A DNA stretch of 58,577 nt from an uncultured Mycoplasmatota bacterium (GCA_949288035.1 CASEIJ010000046.1:1-58577), one strand, 5' to 3'; positions 1-10,818 are shown, counted from the stretch's first letter. The notes: generated by a model from the sequence alone, not told the origin. Program-made: numbers and translations.

Positions 1-24
1 CAAGATCCATATGTCATTGAATAA
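1..24 (+). CDS. Possible C-terminal tail of an upstream gene (partial)
   Basis: In frame 1 the window opens with seven sense codons (QDPYVIE) and a TAA stop. A strong terminator follows at once, so this could be the last codons of a plus-strand gene beginning outside the window. Seven codons are too few to identify it, and another frame also stays open for a few codons. Confidence 0.3.
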   Translation, partial: QDPYVIE

Positions 25-59
25 AAAATAAAGACTTACGAATAAGTCTTTATTTTTTT
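23..59. terminator. Bidirectional intrinsic terminator
   Basis: A perfect 10-bp stem (29-38 with 43-52) with a CGAA tetraloop. It has seven T on its plus-strand 3' side and six A on its 5' side, so it can stop transcription from both directions. The stop codon of the converging minus-strand gene lies inside the stem. Confidence 0.85.
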
Positions 60-812
60 GTTTTGGTATTGATCTATCATGTGGTGTATTAAATGTTTTA
101 AATATTGATTTCTATGTTTTTTCCACTGAAAGTTATTATGTATTAGCATCATTTTCTCATCTAATAAACCGGCTTTATTAAGTGATATATAAGCATCTTG
201 GTATGCTTTACGATATAGTTCATGATTGGTTGTATTGATTTCGTTTTTTCTTTTTTGTAATGATTCATTCATACGTTTTGTACTTCTCATAACTAATAAA
301 AAATATTCATCTTCATTTTTGTGGATTCTTTGATATACTTGTTTTAGTCTATTTTCTTTTGGTAGTTGTAAAATATTTTGATTAGAGAATACTTCTGGAT
401 CTCTATCTTGTGCTACAACACCTTTTTTTATAAAATAACGAACAATTGATGATTTACCTGTTCCTTTGGCTCCTTCTACAATGATTCTAAAAGGTTGTAT
501 ATGTTCTAAAATAGATTCATTTGATTGATAATATTCATGGTTTGTTACATCAATCAGTCCTTTTTTATTTGTGTTTCTTGTCTGTTCTGGAATGAATGTA
601 CTTAAGTCATCTGTTTCACTTGTCACAGTAACAAGGACTAAATGGTGTGGTAATTTATAGTAATCGATTATGACATTTTTATCATTATCTAAAAAGAAAT
701 AACGGTTATAATCTTCATATTCTTCCATTTTTATATATTGAATTGTTTTTAAATAGCTGTCAATTCCTCCAGAACATCCTATTCTAGTTGCAACATATTT
801 TTTCTGATACAT
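36..812 (-). CDS. P-loop NTPase/kinase-like protein of unknown function
   Basis: A 258-residue soluble protein. Its only clear motif is a Walker A P-loop, G-A-K-G-T-G-K-S-S at residues 114-122, after a ~110-residue N-terminal region I do not recognise. The arrangement (beta strand, P-loop, helix, then a charged helical C-terminus) resembles small nucleotide or nucleoside kinases, but no substrate can be named. The ATG at 812 has an AAGGGGG ribosome binding site and a TTGACA-17-TAGAAT promoter upstream, divergent from rdgB. It is a single-gene unit ending in a bidirectional terminator. The ORF and P-loop are certain; the biochemical role is not. Confidence 0.8.
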   Translation of the reverse strand: MYQKKYVATRIGCSGGIDSYLKTIQYIKMEEYEDYNRYFFLDNDKNVIIDYYKLPHHLVLVTVTSETDDLSTFIPEQTRNTNKKGLIDVTNHEYYQSNESILEHIQPFRIIVEGAKGTGKSSIVRYFIKKGVVAQDRDPEVFSNQNILQLPKENRLKQVYQRIHKNEDEYFLLVMRSTKRMNESLQKRKNEINTTNHELYRKAYQDAYISLNKAGLLDEKMMLIHNNFQWKKHRNQYLKHLIHHMIDQYQNKKIKTYS

Positions 813-839
813 ATGTTATTCCCCCTTTTTGCACATAGT

Positions 840-868
840 ATTCTAATAAAAAGTGCCTTTTTTGTCAA
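840..868 (-). promoter_or_regulatory. Sigma-A promoter of the P-loop gene (minus strand)
   Basis: On the minus strand, TTGACA (863-868) and TAGAAT (840-845) are 17 bp apart. The element overlaps the region leading into the divergent rdgB gene, whose own -10 (TATAAT) is at 876-881 with no good -35. Confidence 0.65.
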
Positions 869-898
869 ATTGAGGTATAATGAATTTGAGGTGATTGT

Positions 899-1456
899 GT
901 GAAAAAAATTGTATTTGCAACTACGAATCAGTTAAAGTTGGATATGGCCAGATATGTATTAGAGCCACTTGGTTTTGAAGTAATCGGACAGAAGATGAAG
1001 AATTTACCAGAAATTCAAGCAGAATCAATTGAAGAAGTAGCGATTTATTCATCTCAATATGCGCATCGTGAATTAAAGTGTGCGGTTTTAAAGAATGATT
1101 CTGGATTGGTCATTCCAGCTTTGAATGGATTTCCATCTCTTTATAGTAATTATGTGGAAAAAACTTTAGGAGAAGATGGTATTTTAAGATTAATGGAAGG
1201 AATAGACGATCGAAAAGCTTATTTTTTAGATGTATTAGCTTATACAGATGAAGAAGGTAATACAAAAACATTTGAATCAAAGTCATGGGGTACGATATCT
1301 AAAAATAAAGAAGGTAATATGGGAATAGGGTATGATTTTATTTTTATTCCTGATGGACAAGAACATACTCTAGCTTGTTTTACAGATGAAGAGAAATTAC
1401 CACTCTTTAATTGTGATGCATATTCTAAATTAGGAGAATGGTTAAAAGAGAAATAG
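899..1456 (+). CDS. rdgB: Non-canonical purine NTP pyrophosphatase, RdgB/HAM1 family
   Basis: 185 residues, close to the usual ~190-200. The N-terminus carries the HAM1 substrate-binding signature (A-T-T-N-x-x-K at residues 7-13). A central D-S-G-L segment follows, then G-F-P-S-L-Y-S, which corresponds to the family's G-x-P-G-x-x-S loop. The family hydrolyses dITP, XTP and similar damaged purine nucleotides to monophosphates, keeping them out of DNA. Translation begins at a GTG (899) behind GAGGTGATT; the -10 TATAAT lies at 876-881. The divergence (P-S instead of P-G) means it could be a variant HAM1-like enzyme, but the fold assignment is solid. Confidence 0.82.
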   Translation: MKKIVFATTNQLKLDMARYVLEPLGFEVIGQKMKNLPEIQAESIEEVAIYSSQYAHRELKCAVLKNDSGLVIPALNGFPSLYSNYVEKTLGEDGILRLMEGIDDRKAYFLDVLAYTDEEGNTKTFESKSWGTISKNKEGNMGIGYDFIFIPDGQEHTLACFTDEEKLPLFNCDAYSKLGEWLKEK

Positions 1457-1474
1457 TAGTCTATTTCTCTTTTT
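1444..1474. terminator. Bidirectional terminator between rdgB and the DUF4186 gene
   Basis: A perfect 13-bp stem (1444-1456 with 1461-1473) and a TAGT loop, A-rich on one side and T-rich on the other. It contains the stop codons of both converging genes. Confidence 0.85.
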
Positions 1475-1802
1475 GAATCCATGTCATAATGATATTTATA
1501 ATATATTCTTGTTCTTGTGGTGTTAATGGATGTCCTTTTTTGATATGATGCCATTTTTCTAAACATCCTCTACAACATGTTGCTGTCGCATGCTGTGCGA
1601 TAAATACAGGATGTCCTTTCATGGGTGTTTGTTTTCCATCATTTGGAATGACTGCCGGAGCTAGTCTTTTTTTAATAAAGTCTCTGGCATGACTTTCGAT
1701 GGTATCCATTCCTTTTTCTTGGATATATATTTTTTCTTTCTCATGGAGATGCCATTTACTACGAAATTTTGATTTTTCTAATCGATACCAAATATCGTTC
1801 AT
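1461..1802 (-). CDS. DUF4186 family protein
   Basis: 113 residues. The core HPVFIAQHATATCCRGCLEK (residues ~64-83), with a C-C-R-G-C cysteine cluster and conserved histidines, is the hallmark I associate with DUF4186. An S-K-F-R-S-K-W-H-L segment near the N-terminus fits too. Cysteine and histidine spacing suggests metal binding, but no function is established. The ATG at 1802 is preceded by an AGGTGG site and by an extended -10 (TGTTATAAT on the minus strand, about 1818-1826). The gene stands alone between rdgB and the dus operon. Confidence 0.75.
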   Translation of the reverse strand: MNDIWYRLEKSKFRSKWHLHEKEKIYIQEKGMDTIESHARDFIKKRLAPAVIPNDGKQTPMKGHPVFIAQHATATCCRGCLEKWHHIKKGHPLTPQEQEYIINIIMTWIQKEK

Positions 1803-1874
1803 ATTACCACCTTTTACATTATAACATTTTCTTGGTAATTTTTTCTATTTGTGGTATCATATAACGTACGTTTA

Positions 1875-1903
1875 TTGATATCAAGGGGAATTTATATTAT
1901 AAT
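1875..1903 (+). promoter_or_regulatory. Sigma-A promoter of the dus-RDD-lysS-ackA operon
   Basis: TTGATA (1875-1880), a 17-bp spacer and TATAAT (1898-1903), followed 16 bases later by the start codon of dus. No other good promoter is seen until after ackA. Confidence 0.8.
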
Positions 1904-1919
1904 GAAAAGAGGTGGTTTT

Positions 1920-2892
1920 ATGTGGCAGATTGGTGATGTGAAGATACAAAATCAAGTTGTACTTGCTCCTATGGCAGGGGTGTGTAATAGTGCTTATCGG
2001 AAAATTGTTAAAGAAATGGGTTGTGGATTAATCTATGCGGAAATGGTTAGTGATAAAGCCATTACTTATGGAAGTAAAAAGACCCGTGAGATGCTATTTA
2101 TGGAAGAAGTAGAAAGACCAATTACCCAACAGATTTTTGGAAGTGATAAAGAATCTTTTGTTACTGCTGCCAAATATATTTATGAAACCATGAAACCAGA
2201 TATTATCGATATTAATATGGGATGTCCTGTTCCTAAAGTTGCGGTAAAAGCACAAGCAGGAAGTGCTCTTTTGAAACATCCTGAAAAAGTAAAAGAGATT
2301 GTCAAAGCGGTTGTCGATATTGTTCCAATTCCAGTGACGGTAAAAATACGTATTGGTTGGGATAGTGAACATATCAATGCAGTGGAGATTGCAAAAATAT
2401 GTGAAGAAGCTGGTGTCAAAGCAATTGCTGTACATGGTAGAACAAGAAGCCAAGGATATTCTGGAACAGCTGATTGGAATATTATTAAACAGGTAAAAGA
2501 AGCTGTTTCTATTCCTGTGATTGGGAATGGAGATATTAAAACTTGTTATGATGCGAAAAAGATGTTAGAAGAAACTGGTTGTGATGCAGTAATGATTGGT
2601 CGTGGTTGTCTTGGTAATCCGTGGTTGATTAGAGATTGTGTAAATTATTTAGAACATGGTACAGAACCAATACCAGTTACGATAGAAGAACGTTTTTTGA
2701 TGATTGAAAAACATATGAATTATTTATTACAAATCAAACCTGAGAAAGTTGCAATCTTAGAACTTCGTACTCATGCAGCTTGGTATTTAAAGTATGTACC
2801 TCATAGTAATCAATTAAAACAGGCATTATTTGGGGCCAAAACCAAAGAAGAAGTGTTAAAATTATTAAAAGAATTTAAAAAGGAGAATGGCT

Positions 2893-2909
<17 letters not shown>
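1920..2909 (+). CDS. dus: tRNA-dihydrouridine synthase (DusB-like)
   Basis: An FMN-dependent TIM-barrel enzyme that reduces uridine to dihydrouridine in the tRNA D-loop. The sequence shows the N-terminal L-A-P-M-A-G-V-x-N-x-x-Y-R motif and the catalytic-cysteine motif D-I-N-M-G-C-P-x-P-K. It also has V-T-V-K-I-R-x-G-W, H-G-R-T-R, G-N-G-D-I and [10 protein letters not shown], in family order. I chose ATG 1920, giving 329 residues, because AGAGGTGG lies just upstream and the longer reading frame to 1851 would run through the promoter. A dus gene next to lysS also occurs in Bacillus. Its 3' end overlaps the RDD gene. Confidence 0.93.
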
Positions 2910-4979
<2,070 letters not shown>

Positions 4980-4993
4980 AAAGAAGGAAAATT

Positions 4994-6172
4994 ATGAAAA
5001 TATTGTCAGTAAACTGTGGTAGTTCATCTTTAAAGTTTCAAGCTTATGAAATGCCTGAAGAAAAAGTATTAATTCAAGGTACATTTGAACGTATTGGAAT
5101 TGATGGTGGATTTTATACATTAAAATTAAATGGTGAAAAGATAAAAAAAGAAGTAGATTTATCAAATCATGAAGTAGCGGTACAAATTTTAGTACAAGAA
5201 TTATTAGATCATCATATTGTAGAATCTCTAGATGAGATTAAAGGAATTGGACATCGTACTGTACATGGTGGAGATAAATTTAATTCAAGTGTTTTAATTA
5301 ATGAAGAAGTAATGGAAAAATTACAAGAATTAATTCCACTTGCACCTCTTCATAATCCTGCTGGAATTACAGGAATTCGTGCATTTGAGAAAATGATTCC
5401 AAATGCGAAAGCAGTTGCTGTATTTGATACTGCTTTTCATCAAACAATGCCAAAGGAAAATTACTTATATTCTGTACCAATGGAATGGTATGAAAAGTAT
5501 GGAGTACGTAAATATGGATTCCATGGAACAAGTCATAAATATGTATCACAACGTATGAATGAAATTTTAGGTAGAACAGATACAAAACTTATTACTTGTC
5601 ATATTGGTAGTGGAGGAAGTGTTAGTGCTGTATTAAATGGTAAATGTATTGATACTTCTATGGGATTTACACCAAATGCAGGCATTATGATGGGAACACG
5701 TTCTGGAGATATTGATTATTCAATGATTCCATACGTAATGGAAAAATCTGGTATGTCTTTACAAGAGGTAGATAATATTTTAAATAAACAAAGTGGTCTT
5801 TATGGTATTAGTAAAGGAAAAAGTGATGCAAGAGATATTGAAGATGGTATGGCAGCTGGAGATGAATTATGTAATCTTGCACAAAAAATGTATGTAAAAC
5901 GTGTTGTTGAATATATCGCAAAATATTATGTATTATTAGATGGATGTGATGCCATTGTATTTACTGCTGGACTAGGTGAAAACTCTAGTTTAACAAGAAA
6001 ACAAATCATGGATTCTCTACATGCACTTGGTGTAAAAGTAGATGAAAAAGAAAATGATATGCGTGGAGAAGAAAAGATGGTAAGCGCACCTGATTCTAGT
6101 ATTCCATGTTATGTGATTCCAACAGATGAAGAAGTTATGATTGCTAGAGACACTTATGATTTAATTAAATAA
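4994..6172 (+). CDS. ackA: Acetate kinase
   Basis: 392 residues, about the family length of 400. It opens with V-N-C-G-S-S-S-L-K, the ASKHA-fold phosphate-1 loop. F-D-T-A-F-H-Q-T-M-P, the H-I-G-S-G-G-S loop and T-P-N-A-G-I-M-M-G-T-R-S-G-D-I-D follow. The enzyme converts acetyl phosphate and ADP to acetate and ATP, giving substrate-level ATP during fermentation. It is the last gene of the dus operon, 14 bases after lysS, and ends in a terminator. No phosphotransacetylase gene is in this window. Placement behind lysS is unusual, but it has a good AGAAGGA site of its own. Confidence 0.97.
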   Translation: MKILSVNCGSSSLKFQAYEMPEEKVLIQGTFERIGIDGGFYTLKLNGEKIKKEVDLSNHEVAVQILVQELLDHHIVESLDEIKGIGHRTVHGGDKFNSSVLINEEVMEKLQELIPLAPLHNPAGITGIRAFEKMIPNAKAVAVFDTAFHQTMPKENYLYSVPMEWYEKYGVRKYGFHGTSHKYVSQRMNEILGRTDTKLITCHIGSGGSVSAVLNGKCIDTSMGFTPNAGIMMGTRSGDIDYSMIPYVMEKSGMSLQEVDNILNKQSGLYGISKGKSDARDIEDGMAAGDELCNLAQKMYVKRVVEYIAKYYVLLDGCDAIVFTAGLGENSSLTRKQIMDSLHALGVKVDEKENDMRGEEKMVSAPDSSIPCYVIPTDEEVMIARDTYDLIK

Positions 6173-6198
6173 AGGCTTGTAGATACAAGTCTTTTCTT
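6171..6198 (+). terminator. Terminator after ackA
   Basis: A 10-bp stem (6171-6180 with 6185-6194, one G-U pair) and AGAT loop, then a short T-rich tail. The tail overlaps the -35 box of the next promoter. Confidence 0.65.
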
Positions 6199-6225
6199 GA
6201 CACTAAAAATAATATCATTTAAAAT
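6197..6225 (+). promoter_or_regulatory. Sigma-A promoter of the NrnA-like gene
   Basis: A consensus TTGACA (6197-6202), a 17-bp spacer and TAAAAT (6220-6225), 24 bases before the start codon. Confidence 0.75.
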
Positions 6226-6248
6226 GAGAGATAGAGAAGAGTGAAATT

Positions 6249-7217
6249 ATGTTTAAGAGGTCTATTTATCAAAAAATATATAAGAAAATTAAGAAGTATC
6301 ATACGATTGTCATTGCTAGACATGTAGGGCCAGATCCTGATGCTTTAGGTTCTTCTTTAGGATTAAAACAAGCTATTTTAAATACATTTCCAAATAAGAA
6401 TGTATATGTTGTTGGATGTCCTGCTAGTAAGTTTCGTTATTTAGGGACATTAGATAATTTTTCTGAAGAAATGTATCAAGATAGTTTGTTGATAGTATTA
6501 GATACTCCAGATGCGAAAAGAGTAGACGGTGTAAATCCACATAAATTTCAAGATAGTATTAAAATTGATCATCATCCATATGTTGAAACATTTTGTCAAT
6601 TAGAATGGATCGGAGAAGATTATAGTAGTGCATCAGAAATGGTGTTGGAATTAATATTTTACTCTAAATTAAAAATGAGTTTAGAAGCTGCAGAAAAGTT
6701 ATATGTTGGACTTGTTGCAGATACGGATCGTTTTATGTTTAAAACATCAAATGCTCGTACTTTTGCAAATGTATCAAGATTGTTAAAAGAAACTGATTTA
6801 GATATTACAAAGATATATCCTCATTTATATATTAGACCATTAAAAGAAATTCAATTTCAAGGATATCTAGCGAGAAATTTAACTGTTACAGAACATGGCT
6901 TTGGTTATGTAAAATTACCACAAGAAATATTAGATGAAGAACATGTAGATGCTGCAACCGCTGGAAACGCAATTAATAATTTTAATTTTATCGATGAAAT
7001 TGTTGCTTGGGGCTTTTTTTCCTATGATAAGACAACTGGATTAATTCGTGGTAGTCTTCGTTCTAGAGGGCCTGTGATTAATGAGATTGCGCAAGAATTT
7101 GGTGGGGGAGGCCATGCTATGGCAAGTGGATGTCGCTTACATAGTTTTGAAGAAGTCGATGAGATGATAAAAGCATTAGATAAGGTATGTGAAGACTATC
7201 AAGAAGCTAGTAAATAG
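6249..7217 (+). CDS. nrnA: DHH/DHHA1 phosphoesterase, NrnA-type nanoRNase/pAp phosphatase
   Basis: 322 residues with a two-domain DHH-DHHA1 structure. Motif I is R-H-V-G-P-D-P-D-A-L-G-S (residues ~24-35), the D-P-D form also found in Bacillus NrnA. The D-H-H triad is in K-I-D-H-H-P-Y, a D-T-D-R motif lies mid-protein, and the DHHA1 signature is F-G-G-G-G-H-A-M-A-S-G near the C-terminus. This family degrades 2-5-nt RNAs and often dephosphorylates 3'-phosphoadenosine 5'-phosphate. Some close relatives act on cyclic dinucleotide breakdown products (pApA), so the exact substrate is not certain. It is monocistronic with its own promoter. Confidence 0.88.
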   Translation: MFKRSIYQKIYKKIKKYHTIVIARHVGPDPDALGSSLGLKQAILNTFPNKNVYVVGCPASKFRYLGTLDNFSEEMYQDSLLIVLDTPDAKRVDGVNPHKFQDSIKIDHHPYVETFCQLEWIGEDYSSASEMVLELIFYSKLKMSLEAAEKLYVGLVADTDRFMFKTSNARTFANVSRLLKETDLDITKIYPHLYIRPLKEIQFQGYLARNLTVTEHGFGYVKLPQEILDEEHVDAATAGNAINNFNFIDEIVAWGFFSYDKTTGLIRGSLRSRGPVINEIAQEFGGGGHAMASGCRLHSFEEVDEMIKALDKVCEDYQEASK

Positions 7218-7255
7218 TTTCTTTTTTGAAAGCCAAAAAATTGTATACTTACTAC

Positions 7256-7284
7256 TTGCAAAATGTTTATAAATCAGTTATAAT
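7256..7284 (+). promoter_or_regulatory. Sigma-A promoter of the 7310-7762 gene
   Basis: TTGCAA (7256-7261), a 17-bp spacer and TATAAT (7279-7284), followed by AGAGGTG and an ATG at 7310. Confidence 0.8.
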
Positions 7285-7309
7285 ACCCTCTTAAGAAGAG
7301 GTGATTGTA

Positions 7310-7762
7310 ATGGCAGAATATACTACACGTACTAAAACAAATGTCAAAAAGATGGATCAAAAAGAAATTTGTCAAAAGATGGATACACCTGCAGTAAGAG
7401 AGAGTGCATTATCATATATGACAAAAATCACACAACAACAAGTACAAGATTGTGGTTATTATTTTGTAAAGCAATATGAAAAGGTAAAAGATCAAGGCAA
7501 GAATGTTTCAAAAATTCAATTAAAACGTTATAATCCAGAGGTAATGATGTATGGAAGCCAAGGAACAGATTATATTCCATACCCAGATGAATTTCTTTTA
7601 ACGGATATAGAAGCAAATAGAGGAGAAGGAAACCCAAAATTATATCAAAAGATATCATTTAAGAATACTGCTGCCTATCTTTTATATCAAGTATATTATG
7701 GTAATATTGTTCCAGATGGATATACATATGATAGTTCAAAACAACGTGTTAAAAAATTGTAA
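7310..7762 (+). CDS. Small soluble protein of unknown function
   Basis: 150 residues, charged, with no membrane segment, signal peptide or recognised motif. The N-terminal half is predicted helical and rich in K, Q and M; the C-terminal half is rich in Y, G and P. ATG 7310 is chosen because AGAGGTG ends 6 bases upstream; the longer frame from GTG 7301 would start inside that site. A perfect sigma-A promoter and an 18-bp terminator frame it as a single-gene transcript, so it is a real and probably well expressed gene. I do not recognise the family. Confidence 0.75.
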   Translation: MAEYTTRTKTNVKKMDQKEICQKMDTPAVRESALSYMTKITQQQVQDCGYYFVKQYEKVKDQGKNVSKIQLKRYNPEVMMYGSQGTDYIPYPDEFLLTDIEANRGEGNPKLYQKISFKNTAAYLLYQVYYGNIVPDGYTYDSSKQRVKKL

Positions 7763-7763
7763 T

Positions 7764-7808
7764 AAAAACTAGGATATGATTCTATAGTAAAATCATATCC
7801 TAGTTTTT
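7764..7808. terminator. Strong bidirectional terminator
   Basis: A perfect 18-bp stem (7764-7781 with 7791-7808) and a 9-base loop, with A and T runs at the ends. It is shared by the converging genes; the minus-strand gene's stop codon lies in the right arm. Confidence 0.9.
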
Positions 7809-8666
7809 GTATGCATTTACTTGTAATGTTTCTAGATTGATAATAATTGTTTCATCTTCTGTAGAAAAAGTTTTCGCATCTTTTCTAAATTGTTTTATTC
7901 TTTTTAAATAAGTAGATGTATTGATAATATAGTCTTTGGTATTCGTTGTAACAGTAATTGTGGGTAATAGTTGTTCTAATGTTTTATTTGTATTACAATT
8001 ATCTAATCCATGATGTGCTGATTTATAGACATCTACGTTTTTTATTTTTTTAGCAATCTCATAATTACATAATATTAGTTTTTTTTCTTCTGTTTCATAA
8101 TCAGTAAGATCACTTGCTAAATATATTTTTTTATCTTGATATGTTAATAAAATACCACAACTATTAAAATTTTCACTAATTTTATATTGATGATAATATG
8201 GATGGTTTTTGTCTTCAAAAATGCTTTTTAGTTTATTTTCTGTATTGTATAAATGAAGCTTTATTTGTTTCCAATTTATTATTTTTAATGTATGGGTAAT
8301 TTCGATGAAATGACTCTTTTTTTGTATTTTTTGACATAATTTTTGGTAATAATTCATTTCATTTTGACGATAATGCTCATCGGAAATTTGTCCAGTGGCA
8401 GTTTTACCATCTAATCCACTATATGGTTTTATATATACTGTTTGAATGAAAATGGTGTCGAGAAGTGCTTCTAAACTGCCATAATGATCGCGATGAAAAT
8501 GAGTAATGAAAATAAAGTCTAATGATTTAATATTCCTTTCTTTTAAATATTCAATGATTTCTTCTTTTTGATTTTCATAACCCGTATCGATCAGTGCATA
8601 TGTATTATCTTGTTCTAATAAAATGATATCACTCCATACGGTCTTTAAAAAATGGATACGTTTCAT
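7800..8666 (-). CDS. Metallo-beta-lactamase-fold hydrolase (ComEC C-terminal-like)
   Basis: 288 residues. The metal-binding signature T-H-F-H-R-D-H-Y-G-S (residues ~56-65) fits the MBL consensus HxHxDH. An upstream D-T-G-Y and later S-A-H-H-G-L-D correspond to the second metal-ligand region, and L-A-S-D-L-T-D supplies the bridging aspartate. The architecture resembles the stand-alone or ComEC-linked competence-type MBL domain rather than a true beta-lactamase. No signal peptide is seen, so it is probably cytoplasmic; the substrate is unknown. It is a lone minus-strand gene between the terminator and prfB. Confidence 0.85.
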   Translation of the reverse strand: MKRIHFLKTVWSDIILLEQDNTYALIDTGYENQKEEIIEYLKERNIKSLDFIFITHFHRDHYGSLEALLDTIFIQTVYIKPYSGLDGKTATGQISDEHYRQNEMNYYQKLCQKIQKKSHFIEITHTLKIINWKQIKLHLYNTENKLKSIFEDKNHPYYHQYKISENFNSCGILLTYQDKKIYLASDLTDYETEEKKLILCNYEIAKKIKNVDVYKSAHHGLDNCNTNKTLEQLLPTITVTTNTKDYIINTSTYLKRIKQFRKDAKTFSTEDETIIINLETLQVNAYKN

Positions 8667-8797
8667 ACTTTTATTCTAACATGCTTTTTTCAAACTAATA
8701 CTTTTTTTCACATTCTTATTTACTTTTTATTGACAAATGCCATAAAAAAAGAGTTATTAGTAGATGTGAATTGGTGCTTTTTCTTTTATAAAAAACA

Positions 8798-8806
8798 TGT
8801 TATAAT
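8798..8806 (+). promoter_or_regulatory. Extended -10 promoter of prfB
   Basis: TGTTATAAT (8798-8806), an extended -10 element with no strong -35 at the matching distance. It lies 26 bases before the prfB start codon. Confidence 0.6.
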
Positions 8807-8832
8807 GGTATATGAATGATAGGAGAGATGCT

Positions 8833-9937
8833 ATGGAGATTTATGAAATAACAAATAACTATCAAGATTTTAAAAAAAGAATATTAGATTTATGGAGGTC
8901 ACTTTGAAGCAAATCATACATCTGATAGAGTGAAAGAATTAGAAGAAAAAACAACTGATCCTCATTTTTGGGATGATAGAAAAAAAAGTCAAGCTGTTTT
9001 TGATGAATTAAATGCATTGAAGAAAAGTGAAGAATTAGTAACAAAATTAAAACAAGAGATTGAAGATAATATAGAAATGATTCAATTGTTAAAAGATAGT
9101 CCGGATTCTGAATTACAAGAGATGTTATCTTCTTCGGTATTAGATGTAAAAGAGCGTTTAGAATCATTAGAAATTACTTTGTTATTAGATGGTAAATATG
9201 ATAACTTGGGAGCTATTTTAGAAATTCATTCTGGTGCTGGTGGAACAGAAGCTTGTGATTGGGCTAATATGCTTTATCGTATGTATACGAGATGGTGTGA
9301 ACAACATGGTTTTAAAATAGAAGAAGTGGATTTAGAACACGGAGATGAAGCGGGAATTAAAAGTGTAACAGCTTTGATTACTGGTATCAATGTCTATGGA
9401 TATTTAAAAAGTGAAAGAGGTGTTCACCGTCTAGTACGTATTTCCCCATTTGATTCAAATAGTAGAAGACATACATCATTCGCATCGGTTGAAGTAACCC
9501 CTTTATTTAATGGAAATGATGTTGATATTGAAATCAAAGACTCCGATTTAAAAATCGATGTATATCGTTCCAGTGGAGCAGGTGGACAACATGTAAATAA
9601 AACGGAAAGTGCAGTAAGAATTACGCATATTCCAACAGGTATCGTTGTTACTTGTCAAAATGAGAGAAGTCAAATCCAAAATAGAGAACGTGCGATGGAA
9701 GTATTAAAAAATAAATTATATCAATTAGAATTACAGAAAAGAGAAGAAAAACTACAAGAGATGAAAGGTGATATGAAAAAAATTGATTTTGGTAGTCAAA
9801 TTAGAAGTTATGTCATGCATCCTTATAGTTTAGTAAAAGATCACCGTACGAATGCTGAAAATACAAATGTACAAGATGTATTAGATGGAAATATTGATTT
9901 GTTTATCAATGCTTATTTAAAAAGGAGGAAGGGATAA
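8833..9937 (+). CDS. prfB: Peptide chain release factor 2, programmed +1 frameshift
   Basis: RF2 reads UGA and UAA stops and triggers peptide release. Zero-frame translation from ATG 8833 gives 24 codons and hits an in-frame TGA at 8905-8907. Skipping one base there joins the long downstream frame, giving about 367 residues, the normal RF2 length. The product has the RF2 stop-recognition tripeptide S-P-F (in R-I-S-P-F-D-S) and the catalytic G-G-Q in S-G-A-G-G-Q-H-V-N-K. An annotation beginning at 8930 would miss the first ~32 residues. The downstream gene overlaps the stop as TAATG. Confidence 0.95.
8892..8908 (+). promoter_or_regulatory. RF2 programmed +1 frameshift site
   Basis: The internal Shine-Dalgarno-like GGAGG (8894-8898) lies just before the slippery CTT followed by TGA at 8902-8907. 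This is the arrangement known from other bacterial prfB genes, where low RF2 stalls the ribosome at UGA and favours a +1 slip. It autoregulates RF2 supply. Confidence 0.92.
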
Positions 9938-10818
9938 TGTTCTTTCAAAAAAAGAAATTATTTGATGAAAATATTATAAAAAATATTTATAAAAAAGATC
10001 GTGTTGTGAGATATTTTCAGTTTTTTGTTGGAGCATTGTTAGTAGCACTTTCTTTTAATTTATTTATTTTGCCTAATAAAATCGTATATGGAATGAGTGG
10101 TGTTGGTGTTATTTTAAATGCCACATTAGGCTTAGATCCATCGATGGTAATTTTAATTGGTTCTTTGATTTTATTAGTTATGAGTTATTTTCTTTTAGGA
10201 AAAGAAAAAACTATGAATTCTATTTTAGGATCAATTATAGTTCCTATTTTTATGAAAGTAACGGAATTTGTTCCTCAGTATATTCAAATAGATACAACAG
10301 ATCCTTTGTTATTAACTTTGTTTGGGGCAACTATTACAGGTTTTGGAATGGGGCTTGTATTTAAAGCAGGATATACAACAGGTGGAACTGATATATTAAA
10401 TCAAATTGTGTCAAAATATTTTCATATGTCACTTGGAAATGCCATGTATTGTACGGATGGATTAATTGTTGCTAGTTCATTCTTCTTCTTTGGAGCAACA
10501 AAATTACTTTATTCTATTATGTCTTTATATATTGTTAGCATTATGACAGATAAAGTAATTCTTGGTATTTCTAGTTCTAAGGCATTTTATATTATTACGG
10601 ATCATGAGACAGCTGTTAAAAAATTTATTATGGAACATTTATCTCATGGGGTAACTGTTTTAGATGGTAGGGGAGGATTTACTGGCAATCATCAAAAAGT
10701 AATTATGTGTATTATTCCTACCAAAGAATATTTTGTTGCCAAGGAAGGAATTCGTGAAATAGATAACAATGCCTTTTTCCTTGTTACAGATGCTTATGAA
10801 GTAAATGGTGGAGAATAG
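9937..10818 (+). CDS. YitT family membrane protein (DUF161-DUF2179)
   Basis: 293 residues. The N-terminal two thirds hold five to six hydrophobic segments with the YitT features N-K-I-V-Y-G-M-S-G-V-G and G-L-V-F-K-A-G-Y-T-T-G-G-T-D. The C-terminal ~90 residues form a soluble domain (V-T-V-L-D-G-R-G-G-F-T-G) matching DUF2179. The transported or sensed molecule is unknown. Translation is coupled to prfB by TAATG overlap with AAGGAGGA before it. Confidence 0.88.
   Translation: MFFQKKKLFDENIIKNIYKKDRVVRYFQFFVGALLVALSFNLFILPNKIVYGMSGVGVILNATLGLDPSMVILIGSLILLVMSYFLLGKEKTMNSILGSIIVPIFMKVTEFVPQYIQIDTTDPLLLTLFGATITGFGMGLVFKAGYTTGGTDILNQIVSKYFHMSLGNAMYCTDGLIVASSFFFFGATKLLYSIMSLYIVSIMTDKVILGISSSKAFYIITDHETAVKKFIMEHLSHGVTVLDGRGGFTGNHQKVIMCIIPTKEYFVAKEGIREIDNNAFFLVTDAYEVNGGE

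Noticed and set aside
1240-1566. Minus-strand ORF across the end of rdgB and DUF4186
   Set aside because: It runs through both convergent genes and their shared terminator; no start signal.
2094-2453. Minus-strand ORFs inside dus
   Set aside because: They lie wholly inside dus, whose protein motifs are unambiguous. Composition (F/S/T-rich) is that of an antisense shadow, and no ribosome site precedes them.
8930-9937. prfB starting at GTG 8930
   Set aside because: This would delete the conserved N-terminus; the frameshift site at 8902-8907 explains the upstream part.
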